Part shown: positions 7,516-15,888 of the stretch, in pieces
How the letters are laid out: every line of letters starts with the position of its first letter
Position numbering within the stretch: the first letter of the stretch is position 1
NCBI GenBank assembly: GCA_002364325.1
Contig: DEXV01000006.1
Span: 240,782 to 304,781 of the forward strand
Origin: Gillisia sp. UBA3175
GTDB taxonomy: Bacteria > Bacteroidota > Bacteroidia > Flavobacteriales > Flavobacteriaceae
Reading direction: 5' to 3'
Length of the DNA: 64,000 nt
Notes under the pieces: model-generated
The model's database searches: none
The model's input: only the letters and a program-made list of their open reading frames with translations
What the model was told of the DNA's origin: nothing
Translations under genes and position numbers: made by a program

Positions 7516-9105
7516 ATGAAAAACCTTTATACCCATTTTTTATTTGTTTTTATTTGTCTAGTTGGGTTTCAATCTTTTGCACAAATCCAGAAAGCTCCAC
7601 CAAGCGATGAAGGAGATGGACCATGGCCTCAGTTTATTATAAGAGGCGTTACCTTAATTAACGGTAATGGTGCACCGCCATTGGGGCCCGTAGATATTGT
7701 GGTGGAAAAAAATATTATTAAAGGGATTTATACAGTAGGTTATCCCGGAGTGGATATCAAAGCTGAAGACCGCCCTCAGCTTATATCTGGCGGGAAAGAA
7801 CTTGATGCAAATGGTATGTATTTGTTGCCTGGATTTGTGGATGCTCATGCACATATAGGTGGGGAAGCACAGGGAACTACGGCAGAATACGTTTTTAAGC
7901 TTTGGATGGCACACGGCATAACCAGCATTCGAGATCCTTCAAGTGGGAATGGTTTGGAATGGGTGCTAGACCAAAAAGCAAAGAGCGCCTCAAATACTAT
8001 AACTGCTCCCAGAATTTTTGCGTACACCGCTTTTGGACAAGGTAGCAAGGAGGGAATTTCAACTCCTGCACAAGCAAAAGCTTGGGTTCAGGAAAATGCC
8101 AAAAAAGGTGCAGATGGAGTTAAATTCTTTGGCGCTGCTCCAGAAATTATGAAAGCCGCCTTAGAAGAAAATAAAAAACTAGGGTTGAGATCTGCTGCAC
8201 ATCACGCACAAATGGCGGTATCCAAATGGAACGTGCTCCACTCTGCAAGAGCAGGATTAACAAGTATGGAACATTGGTATGGTTTACCAGAAGCACTTTT
8301 TACAGACCGGACCGTGCAAAATTATCCTGCAGATTATAACTATAACAATGAGCAGGACAGGTTTGGAGAAGCTGGAAAACTATGGGCACAGGCAGCGGCT
8401 CCTTATTCTGAAAAATGGAATGTAGTGATGAATGAGCTGCTGGCATTAGATTTCACCATTGTTCCTACATTTAATATATATGAAGCAAGCCGCGATTTGA
8501 TGAGAGCCAGGACCGCAGAATGGCACTCCATTTATACTTTGCCTTCATTATGGAATTTCTATCAGCCAAGTAAGATTTCTCATGGTTCCTACTGGCATTA
8601 CTGGGGAACTGAAGAAGAAGTTGCCTGGAAAAAGAACTATCAATTATGGATGACCTTTATTAATGAATATAAAAACAGGGGAGGAAGAATTAGTGCAGGA
8701 TCTGATTCGGGATTTATTTTCCAGTTATATGGATTTGCTTACATTCGAGAACTTGAGTTATTACGGGAAGCTGGCTTTCACCCATTAGAAGTAATTATGG
8801 CAGCGACCTTGAATGGAGCTGAAACACTTGGGCTTGGTGATAAAATAGGATCTGTAGAAATTGGAAAGCTTGCAGATTTTGTAATTGTGGAAGAAAATCC
8901 GCTAGAAAATCTTAAAGTTCTTTATGGTACCGGGGCCATAAAATTAACTGAAGACAATGAGGTAGTAAGAGTTGGCGGAGTAAAATACACCATCAAGGAT
9001 GGGATTGTTTATGATGCAAAACAGCTTCTTAATGATGTTGAAAATATGGTTGAGGCTGAAAAGGAAAAATCGGGTTTTAAATTAAAGCAGCCGGGACAGC
9101 AGTAA
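7516..9105 (+). CDS. Secreted amidohydrolase (imidazolonepropionase/prolidase-like)
   Basis: 529 aa. The signal peptide ends near residue 22 (FQSFAQ). The amidohydrolase TIM barrel shows its metal sites in order: HxH in VDAHAHIGG (His111, His113), Lys in GADGVKFFGA, His in SAAHHAQMA, His in SMEHWYG and the catalytic Asp in SAGSDSGF. The composite beta domain is formed by the ends (DIVVEKNIIKGI, GKLADFVIVEENPLENL). Secreted members of this group in Bacteroidota hydrolyse dipeptides or cyclic amides; the substrate cannot be read from sequence. The ordering and length are complete. Confidence 0.88.
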   Translation: MKNLYTHFLFVFICLVGFQSFAQIQKAPPSDEGDGPWPQFIIRGVTLINGNGAPPLGPVDIVVEKNIIKGIYTVGYPGVDIKAEDRPQLISGGKELDANGMYLLPGFVDAHAHIGGEAQGTTAEYVFKLWMAHGITSIRDPSSGNGLEWVLDQKAKSASNTITAPRIFAYTAFGQGSKEGISTPAQAKAWVQENAKKGADGVKFFGAAPEIMKAALEENKKLGLRSAAHHAQMAVSKWNVLHSARAGLTSMEHWYGLPEALFTDRTVQNYPADYNYNNEQDRFGEAGKLWAQAAAPYSEKWNVVMNELLALDFTIVPTFNIYEASRDLMRARTAEWHSIYTLPSLWNFYQPSKISHGSYWHYWGTEEEVAWKKNYQLWMTFINEYKNRGGRISAGSDSGFIFQLYGFAYIRELELLREAGFHPLEVIMAATLNGAETLGLGDKIGSVEIGKLADFVIVEENPLENLKVLYGTGAIKLTEDNEVVRVGGVKYTIKDGIVYDAKQLLNDVENMVEAEKEKSGFKLKQPGQQ

Positions 9106-9222
9106 TTATTACTATAGCTAAATAAGATGTGTTACTTACGTTAATGAATGATAGAAATTATGCTTTAACCAATTCGAAAAATCAACTATAATATTTTGTA
9201 AATTGAAATTAAATAAAAATTT

Positions 9223-9591
9223 ATGAAACTAAATTCAAGAATTCACGGAGCTATAGATTATGCAGTTGTGGTATTTCTATTTTTATCTCCTACCCTATTT
9301 GATCTTCCAGAAATCACTTCAATATTTACCTATATATTAGGCGTAATACACTTGTTATTAACGACGATGACGAAATTTGAATTTGGCGTTTTCAAGTTAA
9401 TCCCATTTAGAATTCATGGAATAATTGAATTGATTGTTTCACTGGTTTTAATCCCGGTTGCATTCTATCTAGGCAATGGTGAAGGAGATGTATCACGAAA
9501 TTTTTATTTAGTTTTTGTGATTGTTGTTTTTCTTACTTGGCTAATAACTGATTATAAAAGTAGTTCGGTAAATCCAAGTACAAATCGCTAA
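9223..9591 (+). CDS. Four-helix small membrane protein, SPW-repeat-like
   Basis: 122 aa with four hydrophobic segments and two similar halves. Each half begins with RIHG (MKLNSRIHGAIDYAVV and PFRIHGIIELIVS), suggesting an internal duplication of a two-helix unit. This organisation resembles SPW-repeat membrane proteins, although the SPW triplet itself is not present, so the name is tentative. No function is known. Single gene, no partner nearby. Confidence 0.7.
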   Translation: MKLNSRIHGAIDYAVVVFLFLSPTLFDLPEITSIFTYILGVIHLLLTTMTKFEFGVFKLIPFRIHGIIELIVSLVLIPVAFYLGNGEGDVSRNFYLVFVIVVFLTWLITDYKSSSVNPSTNR

Positions 9592-9943
9592 TAGCAACTA
9601 CTTGTAATTGGTGATATTAAATAGATTTTAACATTTAGTTTCTGAATCAAATTTACCTTAATTATATAGTACCCTGCGACTATCGCTGCAAATTGTCATG
9701 TGGCTTTAACAAGTTAGAAAAGTGTAAAGTATCCTGCTAGACGAATATTTCGAACAGACTGCTAAAAACTCTTTGTAAGGATCCTTTATAAAGATACATA
9801 GTCCACGCTACCTGCCTTAGCTAAGAATTCTGTTGCCTAAAAGCGCAAAAAAACCACACATATTAGCGCTTTTCTAACCAACTTACAAATTCAAGGCAAA
9901 AAAATCGAAAAATATAAAATGTTCCAAAACTTTAAACTTCATA
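9592..9943. other. Intergenic region before the mer-like operon
   Basis: No coding frame seen. Perfect 8-bp inverted arms AAAAGCGC (9839-9846) and GCGCTTTT (9866-9873) with a 19-nt loop could act as a weak terminator for the upstream gene. The rest is AT-rich sequence without recognisable features. Confidence 0.4.
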
Positions 9944-9985
9944 TATTTAAGTATTCGCTTAAATAAACATTTAATTATATATTTG
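9944..9985 (+). promoter_or_regulatory. ArsR-type operator overlapping the promoter of the mer-like operon
   Basis: Perfect inverted arms TATTTAAG (9944-9951) and CTTAAATA (9958-9965) around a 6-nt spacer make an imperfect 22-bp dyad of the ArsR/SmtB type. Thirteen bases later TATATTTG (9978-9985) matches the Bacteroidota -7 box TAnnTTTG exactly, and the repressor ATG follows at 10015. The dyad covers the expected -33 region, so bound repressor would block transcription initiation. Confidence 0.7.
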
Positions 9986-10014
9986 CCTTATATTATTTTA
10001 AATTATTTAAAATC

Positions 10015-10392
10015 ATGAAGAAGAATCTTGAAATTTCCTGTACCCGAAGTGAGGCCAATCACGAGCAAATCATTACTTGTCGAAGTGTAATTGCCAAAAG
10101 AGAAGATGATTTTTCTTTTATGAGCAAGATTTTGATGATTGCAGGCAATAAGGTAAGGTTGAAAATATTGTTTTTACTTGAAATGGAAGGGGAATTATGC
10201 CCCTGTGATATCGCAGATATCCTAGAAATGAGTGTGCCTGCAATTTCCCAACATATTCGCAAGATAAAGGATGCTGGAATTATCTCTTCCCGTCGGGATG
10301 GGCAAACCCTTTATTATTCATTGAATGATGGAGAAGAACATATACTCTCCGATATATTTCGAGGTATAAAAACAAATAAAATAGCAGTTTAA
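10015..10392 (+). CDS. ArsR/SmtB-family metal-responsive repressor
   Basis: 125 aa. The winged helix is formed by NKVRLKILFLLEMEGELCPCDIADIL, the recognition helix VPAISQHIRKIKDAGI and the wing SSRRDGQTLYYSL. The helix-3 motif ELCPCD (Cys62, Cys64) corresponds to the ELCxCDL metal site of ArsR/CadC-type sensors. Additional Cys at 9 and 22 could complete a soft-metal site. It heads an operon with a MerT-like transporter, so mercury or another thiophilic metal is the likely inducer. An ArsR-type rather than MerR-type regulator of mer genes is known in several Bacteroidota and Actinobacteria. Autoregulation through the upstream dyad is inferred. Confidence 0.9.
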   Translation: MKKNLEISCTRSEANHEQIITCRSVIAKREDDFSFMSKILMIAGNKVRLKILFLLEMEGELCPCDIADILEMSVPAISQHIRKIKDAGIISSRRDGQTLYYSLNDGEEHILSDIFRGIKTNKIAV

Positions 10393-10442
10393 ACAGGATA
10401 ATAATAATTCCTAAATAATCAATTTAAAATAATCTCAAAAGA

Positions 10443-11099
10443 ATGAAAATAAGTTCAAAATCTACAAAAAAGAACGACTCCTACAATCTTTTAGGGGCTG
10501 GTTTACTTACGACTACAGTAGCCTCACTTTGTTGTATAACACCTGTTTTAGCTCTAATCGCAGGAACAAGCGGAATTGCTTCAACATTCTCTTGGATTGA
10601 GCCATTTAGACCTTATTTGATTGGGATCACGTTTTTGGTGTTGGCCTTTGCCTGGTATCAAAAACTAAAACCAAAAACTCTAGAAGCGATAGACTGCTCT
10701 TGTGATACAGACGACCTGCCTGCCGGCAAGGCAGGGAAACCAAAATTCATACAGTCCAGAACCTTTTTGGGAATTGTTACCGCATTTGCTGTTGTAATGT
10801 TGGCTTTCCCTTACTATTCGGGAATTTTTTACTCGAACACACAAAAAGAAATAATCGTAGTTGACAAATCGGACATTCAAACAACTGAATTTAAAATCAG
10901 CGGAATGACCTGTGCAGGTTGCGAAGAAAACGTAAACCACGAAGTAAATAAACTCAACGGAATTGTAAACTCAAAAGCGTCCTACGAAAACGGAAATGCA
11001 ATTATAATATTTGACAGAACCAAATCCAATGAAATGGAGATTGAGAAAGCGATAAATTCAATAGGCTATAAGGTAACCGACAAAAACCAAATCAAGTAA
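10443..11099 (+). CDS. merTP: MerT-HMA fusion, mercuric ion transporter (MerTP type)
   Basis: 218 aa. The MerT part has three membrane segments (about 17-40, 55-72, 107-125) with the vicinal pair Cys30-Cys31 in the first helix and Cys85/Cys87 in the cytosolic loop, the residues used to relay Hg(II). The C-terminal heavy-metal-associated domain (about 147-215) has the GMTCAGC site (Cys157, Cys160), playing the part of MerP. The fused arrangement is typical of Bacteroidota. Starts 50 bp after the repressor and ends one base before the next gene, so it is in an operon. An odd PAGKAG insert (residues 93-98), encoded by a GC-rich palindrome, sits in the loop. Confidence 0.88.
   Translation: MKISSKSTKKNDSYNLLGAGLLTTTVASLCCITPVLALIAGTSGIASTFSWIEPFRPYLIGITFLVLAFAWYQKLKPKTLEAIDCSCDTDDLPAGKAGKPKFIQSRTFLGIVTAFAVVMLAFPYYSGIFYSNTQKEIIVVDKSDIQTTEFKISGMTCAGCEENVNHEVNKLNGIVNSKASYENGNAIIIFDRTKSNEMEIEKAINSIGYKVTDKNQIK
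10715..10735. repeat. GC-rich palindromic insert inside merTP
   Basis: The arms CCTGCCT (10715-10721) and AGGCAGG (10729-10735) are perfect inverted repeats around GCCGGCA. The element is much richer in GC than its surroundings and is read in frame as LPAGKAG in a non-conserved loop. Peptides of this PAGKAG/PAGRQAG type, from similar palindromes, recur across flavobacterial proteomes as far as I recall, which would make this one member of a dispersed repeat family. Confidence 0.6.
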
Positions 11100-11100
11100 G

Positions 11101-12447
11101 ATGAAAGAATACGATGTTTTTATAATTGGTTCTGGAATGTCTGGGATAACCATCGCCAATAAATGTGCTTCAAAAGGCTTAAGCGTTGGAATTACAGACG
11201 AATTACCTTACGGTGGTACATGTGCATTGAGAGGTTGCGACCCAAAAAAAGTAATTATAGGTGCTACGGAAGTTCGCGATTTTGCCCAGAGACTTAAAGG
11301 AAATGGGATAGATACCGTTCCAAAAGTCAATTGGGAAGATATTATGGCTTTTAAGCAATCATTTGTAGATGCCATGCCTCCTAAAATTGAAAAAGGATAC
11401 AAAAATAAAGACATAGATACTTATCACACCTCAGCTACATTTTTATCTGGGAATACCTTGCAGGTAGGCGATGAAGTTATTGAAGCCAAGAAAATTGTAA
11501 TTGCAACCGGAGCTAAACCAAGAGTCCTTGATTTTGAGGGAGGTAATTATGCGCTTTCAAGTACCGAATTCTTGAATCTTAAACATTTGCCTAAAACGCT
11601 GCTGTTTATAGGAGGTGGATATATCGCTTTTGAATTTGCACACATCGCTGCTCTTGCTGGTGCTCAAGTAACTATTGTCCATCGTGGTAAAAATCCCTTG
11701 GAAAACTTTGAACAGGATATTGTAAAACATCTGGTGGAAGCGACTCAAAATTTAGGGGTGAAATTAATTCTCGAAACTGAAGTCACTGGTATAGAAAAAA
11801 TCGAAAAAGGCTATGAGGTGAAAGGAAACAAAGACGGTAAAGAAACCAAATTTAAAGCCGAAGCTGTTTTTAATTCGGCAGGAAGGCCACCTGCTATTTT
11901 TGATCTTAATCTGGAAAAAGCAAATATTTCCTATTCCAAAAAGGGGATCGAGGTGAATAACTATTTACAAAGCTCTTCTAATTCAGGTGTGTATGCTGCC
12001 GGAGATGCGGCAGATACCCGCGGGCTTCTTTTAACTCCTGTAGCGGTTTTGGAAGGTCACGTGTTGGCTTCTAACCTTATTAAGGGAAATAAAAAAGAAG
12101 TGAGTTACCCGCCAATGCCAACAGTAGTATTTACAATCCCCACAATGGCTTCCGTTGGCCTCACCGAAAAACAGGCGAAAGCGAAGGGAATAAAATATAA
12201 AGTGAACTATAAAGCTGCAGGCGATTGGTTTAATGCCAAACGATTGAATGTAGTTGAATACGCATTTAAAACTATAATTGACGAAGAAACTCAAACAGTA
12301 TTGGGAGCACATCTAATAGGACCACATACAGAAGAAACCATAAATCTCTTTGCGATGGCCATAAAAACAAAGATGAAGGTTAATGATATTAGAACAATGA
12401 TTTTCTCATATCCAACGTTGGCTTCGGACATACCACATATGCTTTAA
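11101..12447 (+). CDS. MerA-like pyridine nucleotide-disulphide oxidoreductase without the C-terminal Cys pair
   Basis: 448 aa. The FAD-binding motif IIGSGMSGITIANK at the N-terminus is followed by the redox-active disulphide in GGTCALRGCDPKK (Cys41, Cys46). Next come the NAD(P)H-binding GGGYIAFEFA and the second FAD block VYAAGDAADT. The C-terminal dimerisation domain ends TLASDIPHML. Classical MerA ends with a Cys-Cys pair that passes Hg(II) to the active site, and that pair is missing, as is an N-terminal HMA domain. Position in an ArsR-merTP operon (1-bp spacing) still suggests metal or thiol redox work. A dihydrolipoamide-dehydrogenase-like activity is the alternative. Confidence 0.82.
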   Translation: MKEYDVFIIGSGMSGITIANKCASKGLSVGITDELPYGGTCALRGCDPKKVIIGATEVRDFAQRLKGNGIDTVPKVNWEDIMAFKQSFVDAMPPKIEKGYKNKDIDTYHTSATFLSGNTLQVGDEVIEAKKIVIATGAKPRVLDFEGGNYALSSTEFLNLKHLPKTLLFIGGGYIAFEFAHIAALAGAQVTIVHRGKNPLENFEQDIVKHLVEATQNLGVKLILETEVTGIEKIEKGYEVKGNKDGKETKFKAEAVFNSAGRPPAIFDLNLEKANISYSKKGIEVNNYLQSSSNSGVYAAGDAADTRGLLLTPVAVLEGHVLASNLIKGNKKEVSYPPMPTVVFTIPTMASVGLTEKQAKAKGIKYKVNYKAAGDWFNAKRLNVVEYAFKTIIDEETQTVLGAHLIGPHTEETINLFAMAIKTKMKVNDIRTMIFSYPTLASDIPHML

Positions 12448-12460
12448 TAAAAAAATTTGA

Positions 12461-12667
12461 ATGGAAACTATATTAAAATCAGAAATTACTTGTCCAAATT
12501 GCGGACATAAAAAAGTAGAGGATATGCCAACAAACGCTTGTGAATTCTTTTACAAGTGTGAGAATTGTAAAACAGTCCTAAAACCAAACGAAGGAGATTG
12601 TTGTGTTTATTGCTCTTACGGAACAGTAGCTTGTCCATCAATTCAGGAAAACAAAAGTTGCTGTTAA
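12461..12667 (+). CDS. GDCCVxC-domain small cysteine-rich protein
   Basis: 68 aa with eleven Cys. An N-terminal zinc-ribbon-like set (CPNCG at 11-14, CENC at 33-36) is followed by the family signature GDCCVYC (45-51) and CP at 58-59. The protein ends in a Cys-Cys pair (67-68). Proteins with this signature, some of them selenoproteins, occur next to mer-type genes, but their biochemical role is not established. It follows the MerA-like gene by 13 bp. The terminal Cys pair resembles the metal-handover pair that the neighbouring MerA-like protein lacks; a shared metal relay is my inference. Confidence 0.85.
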   Translation: METILKSEITCPNCGHKKVEDMPTNACEFFYKCENCKTVLKPNEGDCCVYCSYGTVACPSIQENKSCC

Positions 12668-12822
12668 AAAGCCAGTGAGCAATATCGGTTAAGATCAAAT
12701 AGCGGACAATTGTGTAAAATTGGCTAATTAAGATACGATGTAACAATCCGTTAATTCAACAAGTAGGTATTCTTATTTTACGCTACGTGCATTGAACAAG
12801 AACTTTAAACTATAAAAAGATA

Positions 12823-13107
12823 TTGAACAAGTTAAAAACTGGAGAATTTCACGGAACACATTATCAAAAATCGGCTTTTGAAAATATTATTATTACAGAT
12901 ACAGAATACACAAATATTAAGGTTGATTAGGATTATCACGAAATGCATATTTTACCAATCTTCTTCAGGGAAAACTATTTGAATCCAATAAAAAAGAATC
13001 CTAATATTTAAAACCAGAAAGCCTAAAATTTCATAATTGGCAAGATATTCATTACAATTAAAACCATCCGGATTAAAAAGAGTATGTTTCTGTTTAATAC
13101 CTCCGTG
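12823..13107 (+). pseudogene. AraC-family regulator, N-terminal remnant with stops and frameshifts
   Basis: Translation from 12823 gives a cupin-like sensor start (LNKLKTGEFHG, then IIITDTEYTNIKVD), then TAG, then DYHE. Continuing in a second frame gives FTNLLQGKLFESNKKES and LKFHNWQDIHYN. A third frame gives KPSGLKRVCF before the end. This order matches the N-terminal half of AraC-type regulators (DYHEN...L.QG...E.NKK......L.FHNWQ.PHYN). At least three stops and two single-base losses break it, and no HTH domain follows. It is a decayed gene, perhaps once linked to the upstream metal operon or a deleted neighbour. The flanks, 12668-12822 and 13108-13274, hold nothing recognisable except an AT-rich ATTAATTAATTAATAT stretch. 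Confidence 0.7.
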
Positions 13108-13274
13108 AAAAACCTAAGGGTATCGCAAATAATTTCATATTCATTATTTCATATTAATTGATTAATTAATTAATATGAAATAATAATATTAACAAAACGA
13201 TGTGAATCGACATTATGTTAGAATTTTTTTCAGAAAATATAATGAATACCTAAAATCTTAGTTTAAGTATATAA

Positions 13275-14396
13275 TTATACCTTTATATAAATTTGTTTTC
13301 TATCCATTATTAAAGCTATAAGCCAAAGTAATAGCATATAGAATACTGCAAAAAGCAAGGAGGCATTTAAAGGATCCAACCAACTTAGAAAAATATTGTT
13401 ATATATTATAATTTTCACACTAACACCGTTAATATGTATAAGATGGAATAGACTTATGATTATTCCGGAAAGTATATAGATAAATAGAGGGTTTCTTCCA
13501 AAGACAATAAAAAAATAGTTCCATTTTTTAAAATTTAATAATTCTATAAATAAGATCAATATACTTAGGACCAACAAATCCCAGCCTGTAGAATAAATTA
13601 CATAGGAGCTGGTCCAAATAGGTTTATTAATAGGAAACCAAAGATCCCATACCTGCGCGAGAATAAGCGCTAATAAGCCTATAACAAGCAATGTATAGAA
13701 TGCTTTAGATTTATTTTTCGTTTTCTGAATATAGAGACCTACCAGGTAACCTGCCAGAACATTTACAATGGCCGGGATAGTACTTAGAAAACCTTCAGGA
13801 TCAAATGGAATACCGAATCCATGATAAAGATTTTCCGGCCTAAAAATAGCGATATCCAGCTTCAGCGAAGCATTTCCGGTTAAACTATATGGATCTGCCG
13901 AATCGCCAAAGAAATACATTAAACCCCAATAAAGAAATAATAAGAAAACTCCAATTATAGAAATATTCCTTACGCTTAGATACTTAACAATTAAGCCCGC
14001 AGCGAAATAACAAAAGGCTATTCTCTGTAAAACCCCAAAAAATCGAACATCCCAAAAATTGATAATTTCCCAGTTGCCACTATCTGCTCTATAAAAAAAT
14101 GGAAAGGCATTTAAAAGCCATCCAATTATAAAAATGATGAAACTCCTTTTAAAAAGTTTTAGAAAATAAGTGCTGTCTCTATCCTGAAATTTTTTAATAC
14201 TAAAACTCATGGCATTTCCCACCACAAATAGAAAAGTAGGAAAAACCAGATCGGTAATGGTAAAGCCGTGCCATACAGAATGCTCAAACTGCGCATAAAT
14301 ATTATTCCAGTCCCCGGGTGTATTAACCATTATCATTAAAGCAATGGTCAGGCCTCGCAAAACGTCCAAAGAAGTATACCTATTCTTAATAGACAT
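13275..14396 (-). CDS. NagX-like DUF5009/HGSNAT-type membrane acyltransferase
   Basis: 373 aa with about ten membrane segments. The N-terminal block RYTSLDVLRGLTIALMIMVN followed by WHGFTITDLVFPTFLFVVGNAMSFS is the signature of heparan-alpha-glucosaminide N-acetyltransferase-like proteins (DUF1624/DUF5009). In proteobacterial and Bacteroidota GlcNAc loci this protein (NagX) accompanies nag genes and is thought to acetylate or transport amino sugars at the membrane. It is divergent from the ROK regulator, next to nagB and a GH20 enzyme, which supports the amino-sugar role. Shares a control region with a candidate ROK operator. Confidence 0.87.
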   Translation of the reverse strand: MSIKNRYTSLDVLRGLTIALMIMVNTPGDWNNIYAQFEHSVWHGFTITDLVFPTFLFVVGNAMSFSIKKFQDRDSTYFLKLFKRSFIIFIIGWLLNAFPFFYRADSGNWEIINFWDVRFFGVLQRIAFCYFAAGLIVKYLSVRNISIIGVFLLFLYWGLMYFFGDSADPYSLTGNASLKLDIAIFRPENLYHGFGIPFDPEGFLSTIPAIVNVLAGYLVGLYIQKTKNKSKAFYTLLVIGLLALILAQVWDLWFPINKPIWTSSYVIYSTGWDLLVLSILILFIELLNFKKWNYFFIVFGRNPLFIYILSGIIISLFHLIHINGVSVKIIIYNNIFLSWLDPLNASLLFAVFYMLLLWLIALIMDRKQIYIKV

Positions 14397-14482
14397 ATAG
14401 TTTCTAATTCAAGTCAAATTCTAATTCAGAAAATAAATATATAAAATAATCTTAAATATCTAATTTTTTTCTAATTACAGAT

Positions 14483-14516
14483 ACTTTTTTAAATTTTTAC
14501 ATTAAGTTTAAAAAGT
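14483..14516. promoter_or_regulatory. Candidate ROK-regulator operator in the divergent nag control region
   Basis: Inverted arms ACTTTTTTAAA (14483-14493) and TTTAAAAAGT (14507-14516) differ by one base in length and flank 13 nt. A perfect palindrome with the same ACTTT/AAAGT ends lies at 20170-20185. A TAATTTTG box at 14580-14587 lies so close to the ATG at 14596 that transcription from it would be nearly leaderless. Confidence 0.4.
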
Positions 14517-14595
14517 AAAATTAAATATGTTGTTTAGGAATTATTTAATCCTCAACTTCAGGTAAATTGAATTCCCGATTAATTTTGATAATACA

Positions 14596-15864
14596 ATGAC
14601 CTTATTAAAAATACATTCCATACTCTACAAAGATCTCACGAATACCAGTAACGTTGAAAAAAAGAAGCATTTTCAAAAATTGAGAATTTTAAAGTATCTC
14701 TATTTAAATGGCGTAAGCACGAATGCAGAAATGTGTAGTACCTTCAATTTAAGTCTTCCAACTTCTATGGCTCTTATAAACCAACTAACAGATGAGGGAA
14801 TTATTGAAAAACAAGGACAAGGAAAATCTATAGGAGGTAGAAAACCTGATCTATACGCATTGAAAAAAAATACTTTTTTCGTTTTAAGTATTAGTATAGA
14901 TAGGTATAATATTAAACTTGCTATTGTAGATAATTCCCATTCTATAATTTTAGAAGAGAATATTCCCTCTAAAATTTCTTCGAAAGTGAATATTGTAGAT
15001 TTTTTATTTGAATACGCCAATAACCTAATAGAAAGTTCAAAGATTGAAACCGAAAAATTACTTGGTATAGGTATAAGTATGCCAGGATTGGTTTCATCTA
15101 AAGAAGGAAAGAACTTCACTTATTATTTAACCGGACAGGAATCGGAATCCTTGCAGGCAGCCCTAAAAAAAAGGTTTGACAAACCGGTATATATTCTAAA
15201 TGATGCGAAAAGTGCCTGTCTGGCAGAATTTAGGTTTGGTTTGGCTAAAGATAAAAAGGATGTGCTGGTAATCTCTATGGACTGGGGAGTGGGGCTGGGA
15301 ATTATTATGGGAGGAAAGATGCATACCGGGGTTTCTGGATTTGCCGGAGAATTTGGCCATATTCCTATTGTTGAGGATGGCGAACTTTGTCACTGCGGAA
15401 AAAGAGGTTGCCTGGAAACTATTGCCTCCGGTCTCGCGTTAGTGAAAAAGGCCAAAAATGGACTAATTTCCGGGGAGAACTCACTTCTAAAAATGATGAT
15501 AGAAGATGATTATGAGCGGCTGGATCCTGAATTAATTATTGAAGCCGCAAATCGCGGAGATCAATTCTCTATTAACCTCCTTTCAGAAATAGGAATTAAT
15601 CTGGGAAAAGGTATTGCCATACTTATCCAGATTTTTAATCCTGAGTTAATTGTTGTAGTAGGAAAGATCGCGGAAGCAAAAAAGTTTATTACGACTCCCA
15701 TTCAGCAATCCATAAATACGTATTGCATGATTCAACTTAAAGAAAAAACAAAAATAAGCCTCTCTAACCTGGGAAGGGATTCCAATTTACTAGGTTCTAC
15801 GGTAGCTGTGGTAAATAATGTAATTAAAAAGCATTTGGCAATGGAAAAGGCGGAATTAAACTAA
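14596..15864 (+). CDS. ROK-family transcriptional regulator (NagC type)
   Basis: 422 aa. A winged HTH (about 25-85: LRILKYLYLNGVSTNAEMCSTFNLSLPTSMALINQL, with GRKP closing the wing) precedes a ROK sugar-binding fold. The ROK signature and zinc motif are present: CHCGKRGCLE at about residues 267-276, with the glycine-rich VISMDWGVGLGIIMGG and GEFGHIP motifs. ROK regulators of this architecture sense GlcNAc-6-P or glucosamine. It is 24 bp upstream of nagB on the same strand and divergent from nagX, so it most likely represses this locus until amino sugar is present. Activation rather than repression is possible. Confidence 0.9.
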   Translation: MTLLKIHSILYKDLTNTSNVEKKKHFQKLRILKYLYLNGVSTNAEMCSTFNLSLPTSMALINQLTDEGIIEKQGQGKSIGGRKPDLYALKKNTFFVLSISIDRYNIKLAIVDNSHSIILEENIPSKISSKVNIVDFLFEYANNLIESSKIETEKLLGIGISMPGLVSSKEGKNFTYYLTGQESESLQAALKKRFDKPVYILNDAKSACLAEFRFGLAKDKKDVLVISMDWGVGLGIIMGGKMHTGVSGFAGEFGHIPIVEDGELCHCGKRGCLETIASGLALVKKAKNGLISGENSLLKMMIEDDYERLDPELIIEAANRGDQFSINLLSEIGINLGKGIAILIQIFNPELIVVVGKIAEAKKFITTPIQQSINTYCMIQLKEKTKISLSNLGRDSNLLGSTVAVVNNVIKKHLAMEKAELN

Positions 15865-15888
15865 ACCTATCTCAAAACTATTTTTTTT

